Of a DNA stretch of 64,000 nt, positions 53,388-62,048 are shown piece by piece. The DNA lies in NCBI GenBank assembly GCA_964508055.1, contig CAZDRI010000002.1:1-64000 (forward strand). The letters are read 5' to 3'. This DNA is from CAZDRI01 sp964508055 (GTDB lineage: Bacteria > Pseudomonadota > Gammaproteobacteria > PS1 > Pseudothioglobaceae). The stretch's first letter is position 1. Each line of letters begins with the position of its first letter. A model generated the notes under the pieces. That model was not told where the DNA came from. It did not search any database and saw only the letters and a list, made by a program, of their open reading frames with translations. Both the position numbers and the translations under genes were made by a program.

Positions 53388-53726
53388 TTAACGGTTTTCT
53401 GATACTTGGTTAATAGTGTATTTTGGGATTTCTAAAACCAAATCTTTATCAGCAATAATAGCTTGACAACTAAGGCGAGAATCAGGGTCTAAACCCCAAG
53501 CTTTATCTAATAAATCATCTTCTATTTCATCTGATTCTGTTATAGAGTCAAAACCTTTACGAATATATACATGGCAAGTAGTGCAAGCTTTTGACTTTTC
53601 ACATGCATGCTCAATTTCAATGTGGTTATCTAAAAGAGCATCACAAATACTTGTACCGCTTTCAACTTCAAAAACAGCTCCATCTGGGCATAATTCAGCA
53701 TTTGGTAGTACAATAATTTCTGGCAT
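53388..53726 (-). CDS. fdx: [2Fe-2S] ferredoxin of the Isc system
   Basis: A 112-residue ferredoxin that supplies electrons for Fe-S cluster assembly. I start it at ATG 53726 (MPEIIVLPNAELCPDG) because AAGGAG lies just before it; an in-frame ATG 39 bases earlier adds an unlikely extension. Cluster cysteines are in CEKSKACTTCHVYI (~residues 42-55) and RLSCQAI (~87). It is the last gene of iscRSUA-hscBA-fdx; iscX is elsewhere. Confidence 0.94.
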   Translation of the reverse strand: MPEIIVLPNAELCPDGAVFEVESGTSICDALLDNHIEIEHACEKSKACTTCHVYIRKGFDSITESDEIEDDLLDKAWGLDPDSRLSCQAIIADKDLVLEIPKYTINQVSENR

Positions 53727-53843
53727 TTTATACTCCTTGTATATATCAAATAAAAAAGATAACAAGATACTATTTTTTAAGTGTAATAAAGTAATTATCT
53801 ATAAAAAAGTATTTTGTTCCTATTTTTATCATTCAAGTTTGGA

Positions 53844-55694
53844 TTATTTATTAAATTCATTAACACTATGTCCTTTTAGCATTTGCTTTATACTCTGGTT
53901 CATTCTTTTAGCAATAAAACTTTCAGATACTTTTTCTAAATCTTTTATTGCTTTAGCTATGCTTTTAGCATCTTTAGAATTACATTTATCAATAAGTTTA
54001 TCGCGCTCTTTATTGATGGCATTAATTTCTTTTTTTGTTAATAAATCACTATCTTTGATCATTGCTGAATTAAGTGATTCTAAGACTCTTTTTGCTTTAA
54101 CTTGTTGCTCAACTACTTGGCGTAATAAAATATCTTCTTTAGCATGCTCTATAGAGTCTTTTAGCATTATTTCAATATCTGCATCACTTAAGCCATAAGA
54201 TGGCTTTACTTTAATATCTGCTTTTACTTTTGAGGTTTCTTCTGTAGCTGAAACAGAAAGTAAACCATCAGCATCTACCCTAAATTCTATGTTAATCTTT
54301 GCAGAGCCTGCAGCCATAGGCGGGATGTTGTGAAGCTCAAATTTTGCTAATGAACGACAATCTTTTATTAATTCTCTCTCACCTTGCACAACATGAATTA
54401 TCATCTTAGTTTGACCATCTTTAAATGTGGTAAATTCTTGGGCTTTAGTAATTGGTATAGTAGTATTTCTATGGATTATTTTCTCAACTAACTCACCCAT
54501 TAATTCAATGCCTAAAGAAAGGGGGATGACATCTAGTAACAACATATCATTTTCTTTGTTGCCTATCAAAATATTGGCTTGAATAGCAGCTCCTATAGCT
54601 ACAACTTCGTCAGGATTAATATTATCTAATACCGGCTTATTAAATAAAGTTTCAATCCTACTTTTAATTATAGGCATTTTAGTAGAGCCACCTACCATGA
54701 TAATATCTTTAACTTCTCTCAAATCAACCTTAGCGTCTCTTAGTGCTTTTTTAGTTAATAATATGGTTTTATCTACTAATTTTTTTGAAAATAAATTAAA
54801 TTTATCTTTACTTAATTTATAAGTTTTATTATCAAAATTAAAACTTTCTCTTTCAAAATTAGTTAAATTTTCTTTTAGTTTTTTAGCTAATTTTTTAAGT
54901 TTTTGTTTATTATGAGGAGTTAGGTTTGCAAGGTTTAATTCTTTAATACAATCATCTACAATAAGCAAATCAAAATCATCTCCACCTAACTGTGAATCAC
55001 CGCCAGTTGCTAAAACTTGAAAGACTCCTTTTGAAAGTTTTAGTATTGAAATATCAAAAGTCCCTCCCCCTAAATCATAAACTACATGTATGCCCTTTCC
55101 TTTATTTTCTAATCCATAAGCTATAGCTGCAGCAGTAGGTTCATTTAATAATCTTAATACTTTAATTCCTGCTAATTTTGCAGCATCTTTTGTTGCTTGT
55201 CTTTGAGTATCATTAAAATAAGCTGGAACAGTGATAACAGCACCTTCTAATCCTCCTGCTAAGTTTGCTTCAGCAATATCTTTTAAATGCGATAAAACTT
55301 GAGCAGAAATTTCTACTGGTAAAACACCTCCAAATCTGGTATTTATCGCTAATAAACCATGTTTGTTTTCAATAAAATTATATGGAGTATGTTTTTGATT
55401 TTGAGCTTCAGCCATTGATAAACCAAATAGCCTTTTTGCAGAAACTATAGTGTTTAAAGGGTCTTCTTCTATGTTTTTATAAGCTTCATCTCCTACTTGG
55501 ACTTTGCCTGATTTATGATAATAGACTGTTGATGATATTAATTTTTTACCACCTTTATTTTTTAATATAGTTGGTTTTGAACTTAAAACTGAAGCAACTA
55601 AAGAATTTGTTGTGCCTAAATCAATGCCTACAGCTAAGCGATGCTTGTGTGGGGCGTTTGATTGACCTGGTTCTGAAATTTGTAAAAGTGCCAT
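53844..55694 (-). CDS. hscA: Fe-S assembly chaperone HscA
   Basis: HscA (616 residues) is the Hsp70-type ATPase that helps move clusters from IscU. The ATPase domain starts GIDLGTTNSLVASVLS (~residues 24-39) and includes VYDLGGGTFDISIL (~200) and VGGSTKMPII; the substrate domain with DVIPLSLGIELMGELVE follows. Length equals E. coli HscA. It is separated from hscB by a 294-base stretch holding a toxin-antitoxin relic, unlike the usual close hscBA pair. Confidence 0.95.
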   Translation of the reverse strand: MALLQISEPGQSNAPHKHRLAVGIDLGTTNSLVASVLSSKPTILKNKGGKKLISSTVYYHKSGKVQVGDEAYKNIEEDPLNTIVSAKRLFGLSMAEAQNQKHTPYNFIENKHGLLAINTRFGGVLPVEISAQVLSHLKDIAEANLAGGLEGAVITVPAYFNDTQRQATKDAAKLAGIKVLRLLNEPTAAAIAYGLENKGKGIHVVYDLGGGTFDISILKLSKGVFQVLATGGDSQLGGDDFDLLIVDDCIKELNLANLTPHNKQKLKKLAKKLKENLTNFERESFNFDNKTYKLSKDKFNLFSKKLVDKTILLTKKALRDAKVDLREVKDIIMVGGSTKMPIIKSRIETLFNKPVLDNINPDEVVAIGAAIQANILIGNKENDMLLLDVIPLSLGIELMGELVEKIIHRNTTIPITKAQEFTTFKDGQTKMIIHVVQGERELIKDCRSLAKFELHNIPPMAAGSAKINIEFRVDADGLLSVSATEETSKVKADIKVKPSYGLSDADIEIMLKDSIEHAKEDILLRQVVEQQVKAKRVLESLNSAMIKDSDLLTKKEINAINKERDKLIDKCNSKDAKSIAKAIKDLEKVSESFIAKRMNQSIKQMLKGHSVNEFNK

Positions 55695-55716
55695 ATTTAT
55701 TTAATACTATTGAATA

Positions 55717-55851
55717 TTAACTGTGTCCAATACAGCACAGTTTTGTATTGTTTATGTTTAACCAATGATGCTTTAATAATTTTTTAGTGATTGCTATCTT
55801 AGCTGCTCCATTAGGACCTGCTATAACAACTAAAACAGGTTTATTTTTCAT
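55717..55851 (-). pseudogene. Truncated zeta-toxin-family kinase relic
   Basis: From an ATG at 55851 the frame gives PVLVVIAGPNGAAKIAITKK and stops after 44 codons. Zeta-toxin-like proteins start with V-I-A-GPNGAGKT, so the frame looks like the first fifth of such a kinase, with the P-loop GPNGAGKT changed to GPNGAAKI. Zeta kinases poison cell-wall synthesis by phosphorylating UDP-GlcNAc. Truncation plus P-loop loss mean it is dead. Its ATG overlaps the end of the small upstream gene, as in toxin-antitoxin pairs. Confidence 0.7.
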
Positions 55852-56005
55852 TTTCTAATTTTTTTAAATATTCTAAAATTTCAAGAGATGCATAATTTTT
55901 TTTCACAAGTTCTCCATTTGTAAATCCAGTATTTTTACCAATATCTTTAAACAACTCATCCAGCTCTAAAATTGATTTTTCTTTTTTATCAAATTTGTTC
56001 TTCAT
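55841..56005 (-). CDS. Small putative antitoxin of the zeta-toxin relic
   Basis: A 54-residue open frame too short for most gene finders. It begins at ATG 56005 inside the end of hscB and ends at 55841, overlapping the toxin relic by 11 bases. The sequence is charged and helical: KKEKSILELDELFKDIGK, then YASLEILEYLKKLENEK. Small genes like this sit just before zeta-type toxins. It remains intact although its toxin is not. Assignment is by arrangement and general resemblance. Confidence 0.5.
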   Translation of the reverse strand: MKNKFDKKEKSILELDELFKDIGKNTGFTNGELVKKNYASLEILEYLKKLENEK

Positions 56006-56501
56006 ATTTATCCATTAATGTGTTTGTTTGTTGCTGTAATTGCTTGAAAAACTTTAGCTCTCTAATTAATTTTTTTACTTTTAATAAATCATTATTTTTA
56101 AATCCTTGACTAATTTGAGCAATACTATCTTTAATTTCTTGATTTATTTTTTCTAAAAAATTATATAATTCATCAATATTATCAATATCTTCTAATTCCT
56201 CTCTCAATTCTATTTGCTTTAACAAAAATTCAGCATCCATTTTAGTGTCAGATTCTTTAAAGGCATTAATACCATTTGATTCTAAAATATAATTTGCCCT
56301 TTTTTCTGGAGATTTTAATATCTCATATGCACTATTTAAAATGGAAGTATTTTGTAATGCTTTTTGTCTTATTTCACTATCTTGATTTACGAATTTATCA
56401 GGGTGATTTGCCATTATTTTATCTTGATATATTTTTTCTAACTCTTTGATATTTATAAAATAATCACAATCAAGATTAAATAAATTAAAATAATTTTTCA
56501 T
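55989..56501 (-). CDS. hscB: Fe-S assembly co-chaperone HscB
   Basis: HscB (170 residues) is the J-domain protein that delivers IscU to HscA. The J domain at residues ~3-75 has the HPD motif (NHPDKFVNQDSEIRQKA), and the C-terminal helical bundle that binds IscU has the typical ELREELEDI block. It follows iscA, with a copy of the dispersed repeat in between, and its end overlaps the putative antitoxin gene by 17 bases. Confidence 0.94.
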   Translation of the reverse strand: MKNYFNLFNLDCDYFINIKELEKIYQDKIMANHPDKFVNQDSEIRQKALQNTSILNSAYEILKSPEKRANYILESNGINAFKESDTKMDAEFLLKQIELREELEDIDNIDELYNFLEKINQEIKDSIAQISQGFKNNDLLKVKKLIRELKFFKQLQQQTNTLMDKYEEQI

Positions 56502-56514
56502 TTTTTAATAACAC

Positions 56515-56531
56515 TTATTCAGGCTGGATTA
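56515..56531 (+). repeat. Two-mismatch copy C of the 17-base repeat
   Basis: TTATTCAGGCTGGATTA differs at two positions from the copies at 58-74 and 52770-52786. It occupies the short gap between hscB and iscA, two bases from the iscA stop codon. Confidence 0.4.
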
Positions 56532-56532
56532 T

Positions 56533-56856
56533 TTATACTGTAAAACTTTCACCACAACCACACTTATCTTTTACATTTGGATTATTAAACACAAAGCCTT
56601 CATTTAAACCTTCTTTTGCATAATCTAACTCTGTGCCATCAAGATAAATAAGACTTTTATCATCAACTATAATTTTTATTCCATTATTTTCAAAAGACTT
56701 ATCATTGCTATTTATACTATCAACAAATTCTAAATTGTAGCTAAGACCTGAACATCCTGTAGTTTTCACACCTACTCTAATACCTATCCCCTTACCTCTA
56801 TTTTTTAGATAGTCATTTACTCTTTTTGCAGCGCTGTCAGTTATCGTAAGTGCCAT
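56533..56856 (-). CDS. iscA: Iron-sulfur cluster assembly protein IscA
   Basis: An A-type carrier (107 residues) that passes Fe-S clusters to target enzymes. The three conserved cysteines are in TTGCSGLSYNLEF (~residue 35) and KCGCGESF (~99 and 101). Length and order in the operon (after iscU, two bases apart) are standard for IscA. Confidence 0.95.
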   Translation of the reverse strand: MALTITDSAAKRVNDYLKNRGKGIGIRVGVKTTGCSGLSYNLEFVDSINSNDKSFENNGIKIIVDDKSLIYLDGTELDYAKEGLNEGFVFNNPNVKDKCGCGESFTV

Positions 56857-56858
56857 TA

Positions 56859-57236
56859 TTATGATTTGTTTTTATAGTCATTAATTGCTGCTTTAATTGC
56901 ATCTTCAGCTAAAACAGAGCAATGAATTTTAACAGGTGGTAAAGCTAATTCTTCTGCAATTTCAGAGTTTTTAATTTTTGCTGCATCTTCTAAAGTCCTA
57001 CCTTTAACCCACTCTGTCAATAAAGAACTTGAAGCAATAGCAGAACCACAGCCATAAGTTTTAAAAACAGCATCTTCAATTACTCCATTATCATCAACTT
57101 TTATTTGTAAACGCATTACATCTCCACAAGCTGGTGCTCCTACCATGCCTGTGCCTGTTTTTTTATCTTTAATATCCATAATTCCAACATTTCTTGGATT
57201 TTCATAGTGGTCCATAACTTTTTTACTATATGCCAT
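56859..57236 (-). CDS. iscU: Fe-S cluster scaffold protein IscU
   Basis: The scaffold (125 residues) on which clusters are built. Ligand cysteines are in VGAPACGDVM (~37), KTYGCGSAIASSSL (~63) and KIHCSVLAEDAI (~106); Asp in PACGD is conserved. LPPVK (~99-103) is the HscA-binding motif. It lies between iscS (9-base gap) and iscA. Confidence 0.97.
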   Translation of the reverse strand: MAYSKKVMDHYENPRNVGIMDIKDKKTGTGMVGAPACGDVMRLQIKVDDNGVIEDAVFKTYGCGSAIASSSLLTEWVKGRTLEDAAKIKNSEIAEELALPPVKIHCSVLAEDAIKAAINDYKNKS

Positions 57237-57245
57237 GATTTTCTC

Positions 57246-58460
57246 CTAATGTGTTGCCCATTGAACTTGTGACATATCTATGCCATCTTTATACATATCC
57301 CAAAGAGGTGATAAATCTCTTAACTTAGCTACTTTTTCTTTAACTAATTTGCTTGCATAATTTACTTCTTCTAATGTAGTGAAACGACCAATACTAAAAC
57401 GAATAGAGCTATGAGCTAGCTCGTCATTTAAACCTAAAGCCCGAAGAACATAAGAAGGCTCTAAACTTGCTGAGGTACAAGCAGAACCAGAAGAAACAGC
57501 TATATTAGATATAGCCATCATTAACGATTCACCTTCTACATAATTAAAACTAATGTTTAAAATTCCAGCTACACTAATATCAATATTGCCATTGATATAG
57601 ACTTCTTCCATATTTTTAAAATTTTCATATAAGTGATTTTTTAATTTTAAAATTCTTTTATTATCTTGAGCCATTTCATTTTTAGCAATTTCAAAAGCCT
57701 CACCCATACCTACTATTTGGTGAGTTGCTAAAGTTCCAGACCTTAAACCTCTTTCATGCCCCCCACCATGCATTTGAGCTGCTAATCTTATTCTTGGTTT
57801 GCGTCTTACATATAAAGCACCAATTCCTTTTGGACCATATATTTTGTGCGCAGAAAATGACATTAAATCAACTTTTAAATCTTTAAGGTCTATATCAACT
57901 TTACCAGCACTTTGTGCTGCATCTACATGAAAAAATGTGTTATGTTTTTTACAAACTTCACCTATAGATTTTATATCCTGTATTACCCCTATCTCATTAT
58001 TAACATGCATAATAGATACTAAAATTGTATTTTCTCTTATTGTATTTTCTAACTTAGCTAAATCTAAAATACCATCACTTTGTGGGGTAAGATAACTAAG
58101 CTCAAAGCCTTCTCTTTCTAATTGTCTGCAAGTATCTAACACAGCTTTATGCTCTGTTTTCATAGTAATGATGTGCTTACCTTTGTTACGATAAAAATGA
58201 GCGACACCTTTTATTGCTAAATTATCTGACTCTGTAGCACCAGATGTCCATATAATCTCTTTTGAATCAGCATTTATTAAATTTGCTACTTGCTCTCTTG
58301 CAATATCTACAGCTTTTTCTGCATCCCAGCCATATTTGTGAGAGCGTGATGCAGGGTTACCAAAATTAGTATCATAGGATAAATATTGATACATTTTTTT
58401 AGCTACTCTTTCATCTACAGGAGTGCCTGCAGCGTAATCCATAAAAATAGGTTTTTTCAT
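57246..58460 (-). CDS. iscS: Cysteine desulfurase IscS
   Basis: IscS (404 residues) is the PLP enzyme that takes sulfur from cysteine for Fe-S clusters and tRNA thiolation. ATESDNLAIKGVA binds PLP, the Schiff-base Lys is in SFSAHKIYGPKGIGALY (~residue 206) and the active-site Cys lies in SSGSACTSASLEPSYVL (~328). The C-terminal tail (WATH) that contacts IscU is present. It follows iscR by two bases. Confidence 0.97.
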   Translation of the reverse strand: MKKPIFMDYAAGTPVDERVAKKMYQYLSYDTNFGNPASRSHKYGWDAEKAVDIAREQVANLINADSKEIIWTSGATESDNLAIKGVAHFYRNKGKHIITMKTEHKAVLDTCRQLEREGFELSYLTPQSDGILDLAKLENTIRENTILVSIMHVNNEIGVIQDIKSIGEVCKKHNTFFHVDAAQSAGKVDIDLKDLKVDLMSFSAHKIYGPKGIGALYVRRKPRIRLAAQMHGGGHERGLRSGTLATHQIVGMGEAFEIAKNEMAQDNKRILKLKNHLYENFKNMEEVYINGNIDISVAGILNISFNYVEGESLMMAISNIAVSSGSACTSASLEPSYVLRALGLNDELAHSSIRFSIGRFTTLEEVNYASKLVKEKVAKLRDLSPLWDMYKDGIDMSQVQWATH

Positions 58461-58462
58461 AG

Positions 58463-58894
58463 TTAAGCCTGTTCCTTTAATATGTTTTTATTATAGTCTT
58501 GAATTACTGATTTTAAACTTGTAACAGCTAATTGTTCATACATTTTGTCACTTATATTGCTCCACAAATAATGACTAATACATGGTTTGTTTGGTAGACA
58601 GTCTTTCAAACCACCGCATCTTCTTAAATCTATATTTTCATCTACTGCATCAATTATATCTTTAACACTAATATTTTCTGCTGCTTTGTTAAGAATGTAG
58701 CCGCCACCTGGCCCTTTATAGCTGCTTACTAAATTTTCTTTTCTTAATCTAGCAAATAATTGTTCTAAATACGAAAGGGAAATTCCTTGCTTTTCAGAAA
58801 TTGCAAGTAAAGATATAGGCTTTTCACTTTTTTCTTCTTTAGCTAAATATAACATTGCCATTATTGCATACCTACCTTTTGTAGTTATTTGCAT
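58463..58894 (-). CDS. iscR: Fe-S cluster-sensing regulator IscR
   Basis: IscR (143 residues) is the Rrf2-family regulator that represses isc genes when it carries a [2Fe-2S] cluster. A winged helix lies at residues ~1-70 (GRYAIMAMLYLA, SLSYLEQLFARLRKENLV), and the cluster cysteines form CGGLKDCLPNKPC (~92, 98, 104). AGGAG precedes the ATG. It is the first gene of the isc operon, and a type 1 site lies upstream, consistent with autorepression. Confidence 0.96.
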   Translation of the reverse strand: MQITTKGRYAIMAMLYLAKEEKSEKPISLLAISEKQGISLSYLEQLFARLRKENLVSSYKGPGGGYILNKAAENISVKDIIDAVDENIDLRRCGGLKDCLPNKPCISHYLWSNISDKMYEQLAVTSLKSVIQDYNKNILKEQA

Positions 58895-58961
58895 GTTTTA
58901 ATCTCCTTGCTAAATAGTATAATTTAGACTATATCCCCATAAAAAATAGGAATATTATTAT

Positions 58962-58986
58962 ATAACCTAGTAAATTAGTCAAGTAT
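58962..58986 (-). promoter_or_regulatory. Type 1 IscR-binding site with embedded -35 box
   Basis: Read on the minus strand the site begins ATACTTGACTAATT and ends TACTAGGTTAT. It matches the 25-base type 1 consensus (halves ATASYYGACT and AGTCRRSTAT) at 22 of 25 positions by my count. TTGACT inside it fits a -35 hexamer, with TATAAT starting 14 bases further on or TAATAA at 16. It lies 68-92 bases before iscR and three bases after the cysE stop, so holo-IscR would block the isc promoter. Confidence 0.8.
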
Positions 58987-58988
58987 TT

Positions 58989-59687
58989 TTATTTGTCTTC
59001 TACTTTGCAGTCTTCAACTGGTGTGGTGTCAACTTTATCAATATTAAGTTTGTTAGATATCTTATTAACTTGTTCATCTAAGCCCTCAATATGAGCAATA
59101 ATAGCATTGATAGCTTCTATGTTTGGGTCTTTAGCGTTTTTATCGGTAGCATAAAGATTAAAGCCAGCTTTTTGCTTTTGTTGCTGTTTAAGAACTCTAG
59201 CTGGAACACCAACAACAGTTTGATTAGATTCAATAGATTTAGTAACTACTGAATTAGAACCTACTTTAACATTATTATTTAAAGTAATAGGACCTAATAC
59301 TTTTGCTCCAGCACCAATTACAACATTATCTTTTAAAGTAGGGTGACGCTTGCCTTTATCCCAACTAGTTCCACCTAAAGTTACACCTTGATATAGAGTG
59401 CAATCATCACCAATTTCTGTAGTTTCGCCAATCACGACACCCATTCCGTGATCAATAAAGAATCTTTTGCCAATTTTAGCTCCTGGATGTATTTCTATCC
59501 CTGTAAGCCACCTAGCGAAAGATGAGATGAATCTTGCTAACCAATATAATCTGATGTTCCAAAGTTTATTGGCCATACGATAAAATAACATGGCATGAAA
59601 TCCTGAGTAACAAGTAATAATTTCAAAAACTCCTTTTACTGCAGGATCCCTGTCAAATATACATTTTATATCTTCTATAATTTTCAT
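58989..59687 (-). CDS. cysE: Serine O-acetyltransferase
   Basis: CysE (232 residues) makes O-acetylserine, the precursor of cysteine. The C-terminal left-handed beta helix has the hexapeptide rows typical of the family: EIHPGAKIGKRFFIDHGMGV (catalytic His), VIGETTEIGDDCTLYQGVTLGG and KDNVVIGAGAKVLG. The N-terminal helical section is shorter than in E. coli (273), as in the NifP/SAT short form. Standing before iscR-iscS, it couples cysteine supply to cysteine desulfuration. Confidence 0.95.
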   Translation of the reverse strand: MKIIEDIKCIFDRDPAVKGVFEIITCYSGFHAMLFYRMANKLWNIRLYWLARFISSFARWLTGIEIHPGAKIGKRFFIDHGMGVVIGETTEIGDDCTLYQGVTLGGTSWDKGKRHPTLKDNVVIGAGAKVLGPITLNNNVKVGSNSVVTKSIESNQTVVGVPARVLKQQQKQKAGFNLYATDKNAKDPNIEAINAIIAHIEGLDEQVNKISNKLNIDKVDTTPVEDCKVEDK

Positions 59688-59741
59688 CTGTAAGATTATA
59701 ACATCAATTATATTATCATTTGCTAATGTAAAATATGATTT

Positions 59742-60647
59742 ATGAATGGAATTAACTTGACTTTAGCAGAACTTATATTTTTACAAAATTATATTTCTTC
59801 TAACATGATTAATACTAAAAAAAATGTTAGGTCTATTTTAAGTGGTCAAAAAGTTTCTAAATTAAAAGGTAAAGGCATTGATTTTGAAGAAGTCAGAGAA
59901 TATGTGTTTGGAGATGATATTAAAGCAATTGATTGGAATATAACGGCTCGCACTGGAAGAGTGCATACTAAAATTTATAAAGAAGAAAGAGAAAGACCAA
60001 TATTATTAGTAGTTGATTTAAGTAGTTCTATGCGCTTTGCTTCAAAAAAAGCTTTTAAATCAATAATAGCAGCACATTTTGCTACTTTGCTTGCTAAGCT
60101 TGCAACTCTACATAAAGATAAGGTAGGAGGAGTAATATACTCTGGAAAAAATCATTTAGAGCTAAGACCTAAAGCAAATAACCCAGGAGTTCAATCTCTT
60201 ATTAGAAATTTATATTTTCTGCATGAAGAAATGGACTTAGAAGAGGATAAAAATGCTATGAATTTTTCTCTTAGAAGATTAAAAAATTTTGTGCATTCTG
60301 GAAGTTTAGTAATAATAATAAGTGATTTTAATAATTTTGACAATCATACTCAAACTTTATGTCAGCAAATAGGAAAACACAATGATATAGCTTTGGTTTT
60401 TATCTATGATGAAATAGAAAAAAAAGCCCCAAAGTCAGGGCATTATTTAATTAGCAATGGTATAAATAATAAAATTTTTGATACAACTAATAAGAATATT
60501 CGTAATACATATGAAAAACTATTTAATGATAAGTTTAATTTTATTAAAAAGTTTGCATATGACAATAAATACTTGTTTGTGCCATTGGCAACAAATGACG
60601 ATTTAATAGCTACTTTAAATAATAATTTTCAAATTTTTAAAAAATGA
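59742..60647 (+). CDS. DUF58 protein of the Bat/MoxR locus
   Basis: A 301-residue DUF58 protein with a vWA-like fold. GKGIDFEEVREYVFGDDIKAIDWNITARTG-type sequence (~residues 40-68) is the family signature (DFxExRxYxxGDDxRxIDW), followed by the MIDAS-like DLSSSMRF and a second block SGSLVIIISDFN. Such proteins work with MoxR AAA+ ATPases and Bat proteins in envelope stress or metal insertion. moxR, normally just upstream, is absent; cysE diverges there instead. It overlaps the next gene by four bases. Confidence 0.88.
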   Translation: MNGINLTLAELIFLQNYISSNMINTKKNVRSILSGQKVSKLKGKGIDFEEVREYVFGDDIKAIDWNITARTGRVHTKIYKEERERPILLVVDLSSSMRFASKKAFKSIIAAHFATLLAKLATLHKDKVGGVIYSGKNHLELRPKANNPGVQSLIRNLYFLHEEMDLEEDKNAMNFSLRRLKNFVHSGSLVIIISDFNNFDNHTQTLCQQIGKHNDIALVFIYDEIEKKAPKSGHYLISNGINNKIFDTTNKNIRNTYEKLFNDKFNFIKKFAYDNKYLFVPLATNDDLIATLNNNFQIFKK

Positions 60648-61090
60648 ATTCATCACCTCAATTAAAGCTAAGAGATATTGCTCTACCTCAAGAAATAGGC
60701 TTTGAAATAGCCTATGGTTGGATAGCATTAGTTATTCTAATATTGATATTAGTCTTTATCTTTATTATTTATTTAAGAAAAATAAAAAGAAATCCTAAGA
60801 ATTTAGCTTTAAAAGAATTAGACTTAATAAAAACTAGTTTTAATGAAGATAAAGATTATCATAAGTTAGCAAGAGAATGTAATTTACTACTTAGGCGTTA
60901 TGTAATGCAAAAGTATAATATTACTATAAAAGATGAAGAAAAATGGCTGGAATTTCTTTCAAAAAATTTAATTTTAACTGAGGATATTAAAATAATATTT
61001 TCAGAAAAAATTTATCAAAAAAAATTTACTTTTAATGATGACGATTTATTAAATTATTGTGATGCTTGGATAAAAAATAATAATGTTTAA
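60644..61090 (+). CDS. DUF4381 single-pass membrane protein of the Bat locus
   Basis: A 148-residue protein with N-terminal LRDIALPQEIGFEIAYGW, one membrane helix at ~28-47 (VILILILVFIFIIYL) and a cytoplasmic helical tail with LARECNLLLRRYVM. This is the DUF4381 pattern found between DUF58 and vWA genes in Bat operons. It overlaps both neighbours, by four bases upstream and eight downstream. Biochemical role unknown. Confidence 0.85.
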   Translation: MNSSPQLKLRDIALPQEIGFEIAYGWIALVILILILVFIFIIYLRKIKRNPKNLALKELDLIKTSFNEDKDYHKLARECNLLLRRYVMQKYNITIKDEEKWLEFLSKNLILTEDIKIIFSEKIYQKKFTFNDDDLLNYCDAWIKNNNV

Positions 61091-62048
61091 ATTTGATTGG
61101 ATATATTCATTTTTTTTGCTACCATTGCCTTTTTTAATTTATTGGATATTACCAAAAGTTAAACAACAAAATAAAATAGCATTAAAAGTGCCTTTTTTTG
61201 ACACATTATCTAATGAAACAATTAACAGTAGGCAATTTATTAATATAAATTTTATAGATTTATTAAATATACTTGCTTGGATAGCACTAATACTTACCAT
61301 AGCAAAACCAGTATGGGTAAGTGACTCTATTAAATTACCTGTGAAAGGTAAAGATGTGATGTTAGCAGTTGATTTATCAGGAAGTATGCAAGAAAAAGAC
61401 TTTATTTTAAATGGTCAAAAGGTAGATAGATTAACTGCTGTTAAAAAAACGGCAAATGAATTTATAGATAAAAGAAAAAAAGATAGAATTGGACTAGTAG
61501 TATTTGGAAGTCAAGCTTATTTGTATGCCCCACTTACTTTTGATACAACCTTAGTTAAACAATTCCTAAATGAATCAAGAATTAGAATGGCTGGAGAAAA
61601 AACAGCAATTGGCGATGCAATTGCTTTAGCTATAAAGCATTTTAGTGACAGCAATATTGAATCAGAAAAAAACAAGATATTAATACTTTTAACTGATGGT
61701 GCTAATTCAGCAGGAATTATAGACCCTAGAGAAGCAGTAAAATTAGCAAAATTAGAAAATCTAAAAATTTACACTATAGGAATAGGAACTGATGCTATAA
61801 AAGGCTTTTTTTTTAGAAGAGCTAGTATTGATGAAGCTTTATTAAAATTTATTGCTGCTGAAACAGGGGCAAAGTATTTTCGGGCAAAAAACACTAAAGG
61901 TTTAGAGCAAATATATAATGCCTTAGATAAATTAGAATCTATAGCTAAAGAAGATAAAATTTTTAGACCTATTAAAGATTTGTTCTTTTATCCATTGGCT
62001 CTATCATTATTTTTATATTTTTTAATAATACTTTTAAAACTAAGATGA
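61083..62048 (+). CDS. batA: Membrane vWA-domain protein BatA
   Basis: A 321-residue protein: helices near residues 5-20 and 60-78, then a periplasmic vWA domain with the metal (MIDAS) motif AVDLSGSMQEKDF (~residues 95-107), TAIGDAIALAI and LLTDGANSAG, and a last helix at ~300-318. The MIDAS site DxSxS is complete. Bat proteins are linked to oxygen tolerance in Bacteroides and to envelope stress elsewhere. It overlaps the next vWA gene by four bases. Confidence 0.88.
   Translation: MFKFDWIYSFFLLPLPFLIYWILPKVKQQNKIALKVPFFDTLSNETINSRQFININFIDLLNILAWIALILTIAKPVWVSDSIKLPVKGKDVMLAVDLSGSMQEKDFILNGQKVDRLTAVKKTANEFIDKRKKDRIGLVVFGSQAYLYAPLTFDTTLVKQFLNESRIRMAGEKTAIGDAIALAIKHFSDSNIESEKNKILILLTDGANSAGIIDPREAVKLAKLENLKIYTIGIGTDAIKGFFFRRASIDEALLKFIAAETGAKYFRAKNTKGLEQIYNALDKLESIAKEDKIFRPIKDLFFYPLALSLFLYFLIILLKLR

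Noticed and set aside
53581..54198. 205-codon plus-strand open frame across fdx and hscA
   Set aside because: Antisense to two clear genes; Ser/Leu-rich composition typical of shadow frames in AT-rich DNA.
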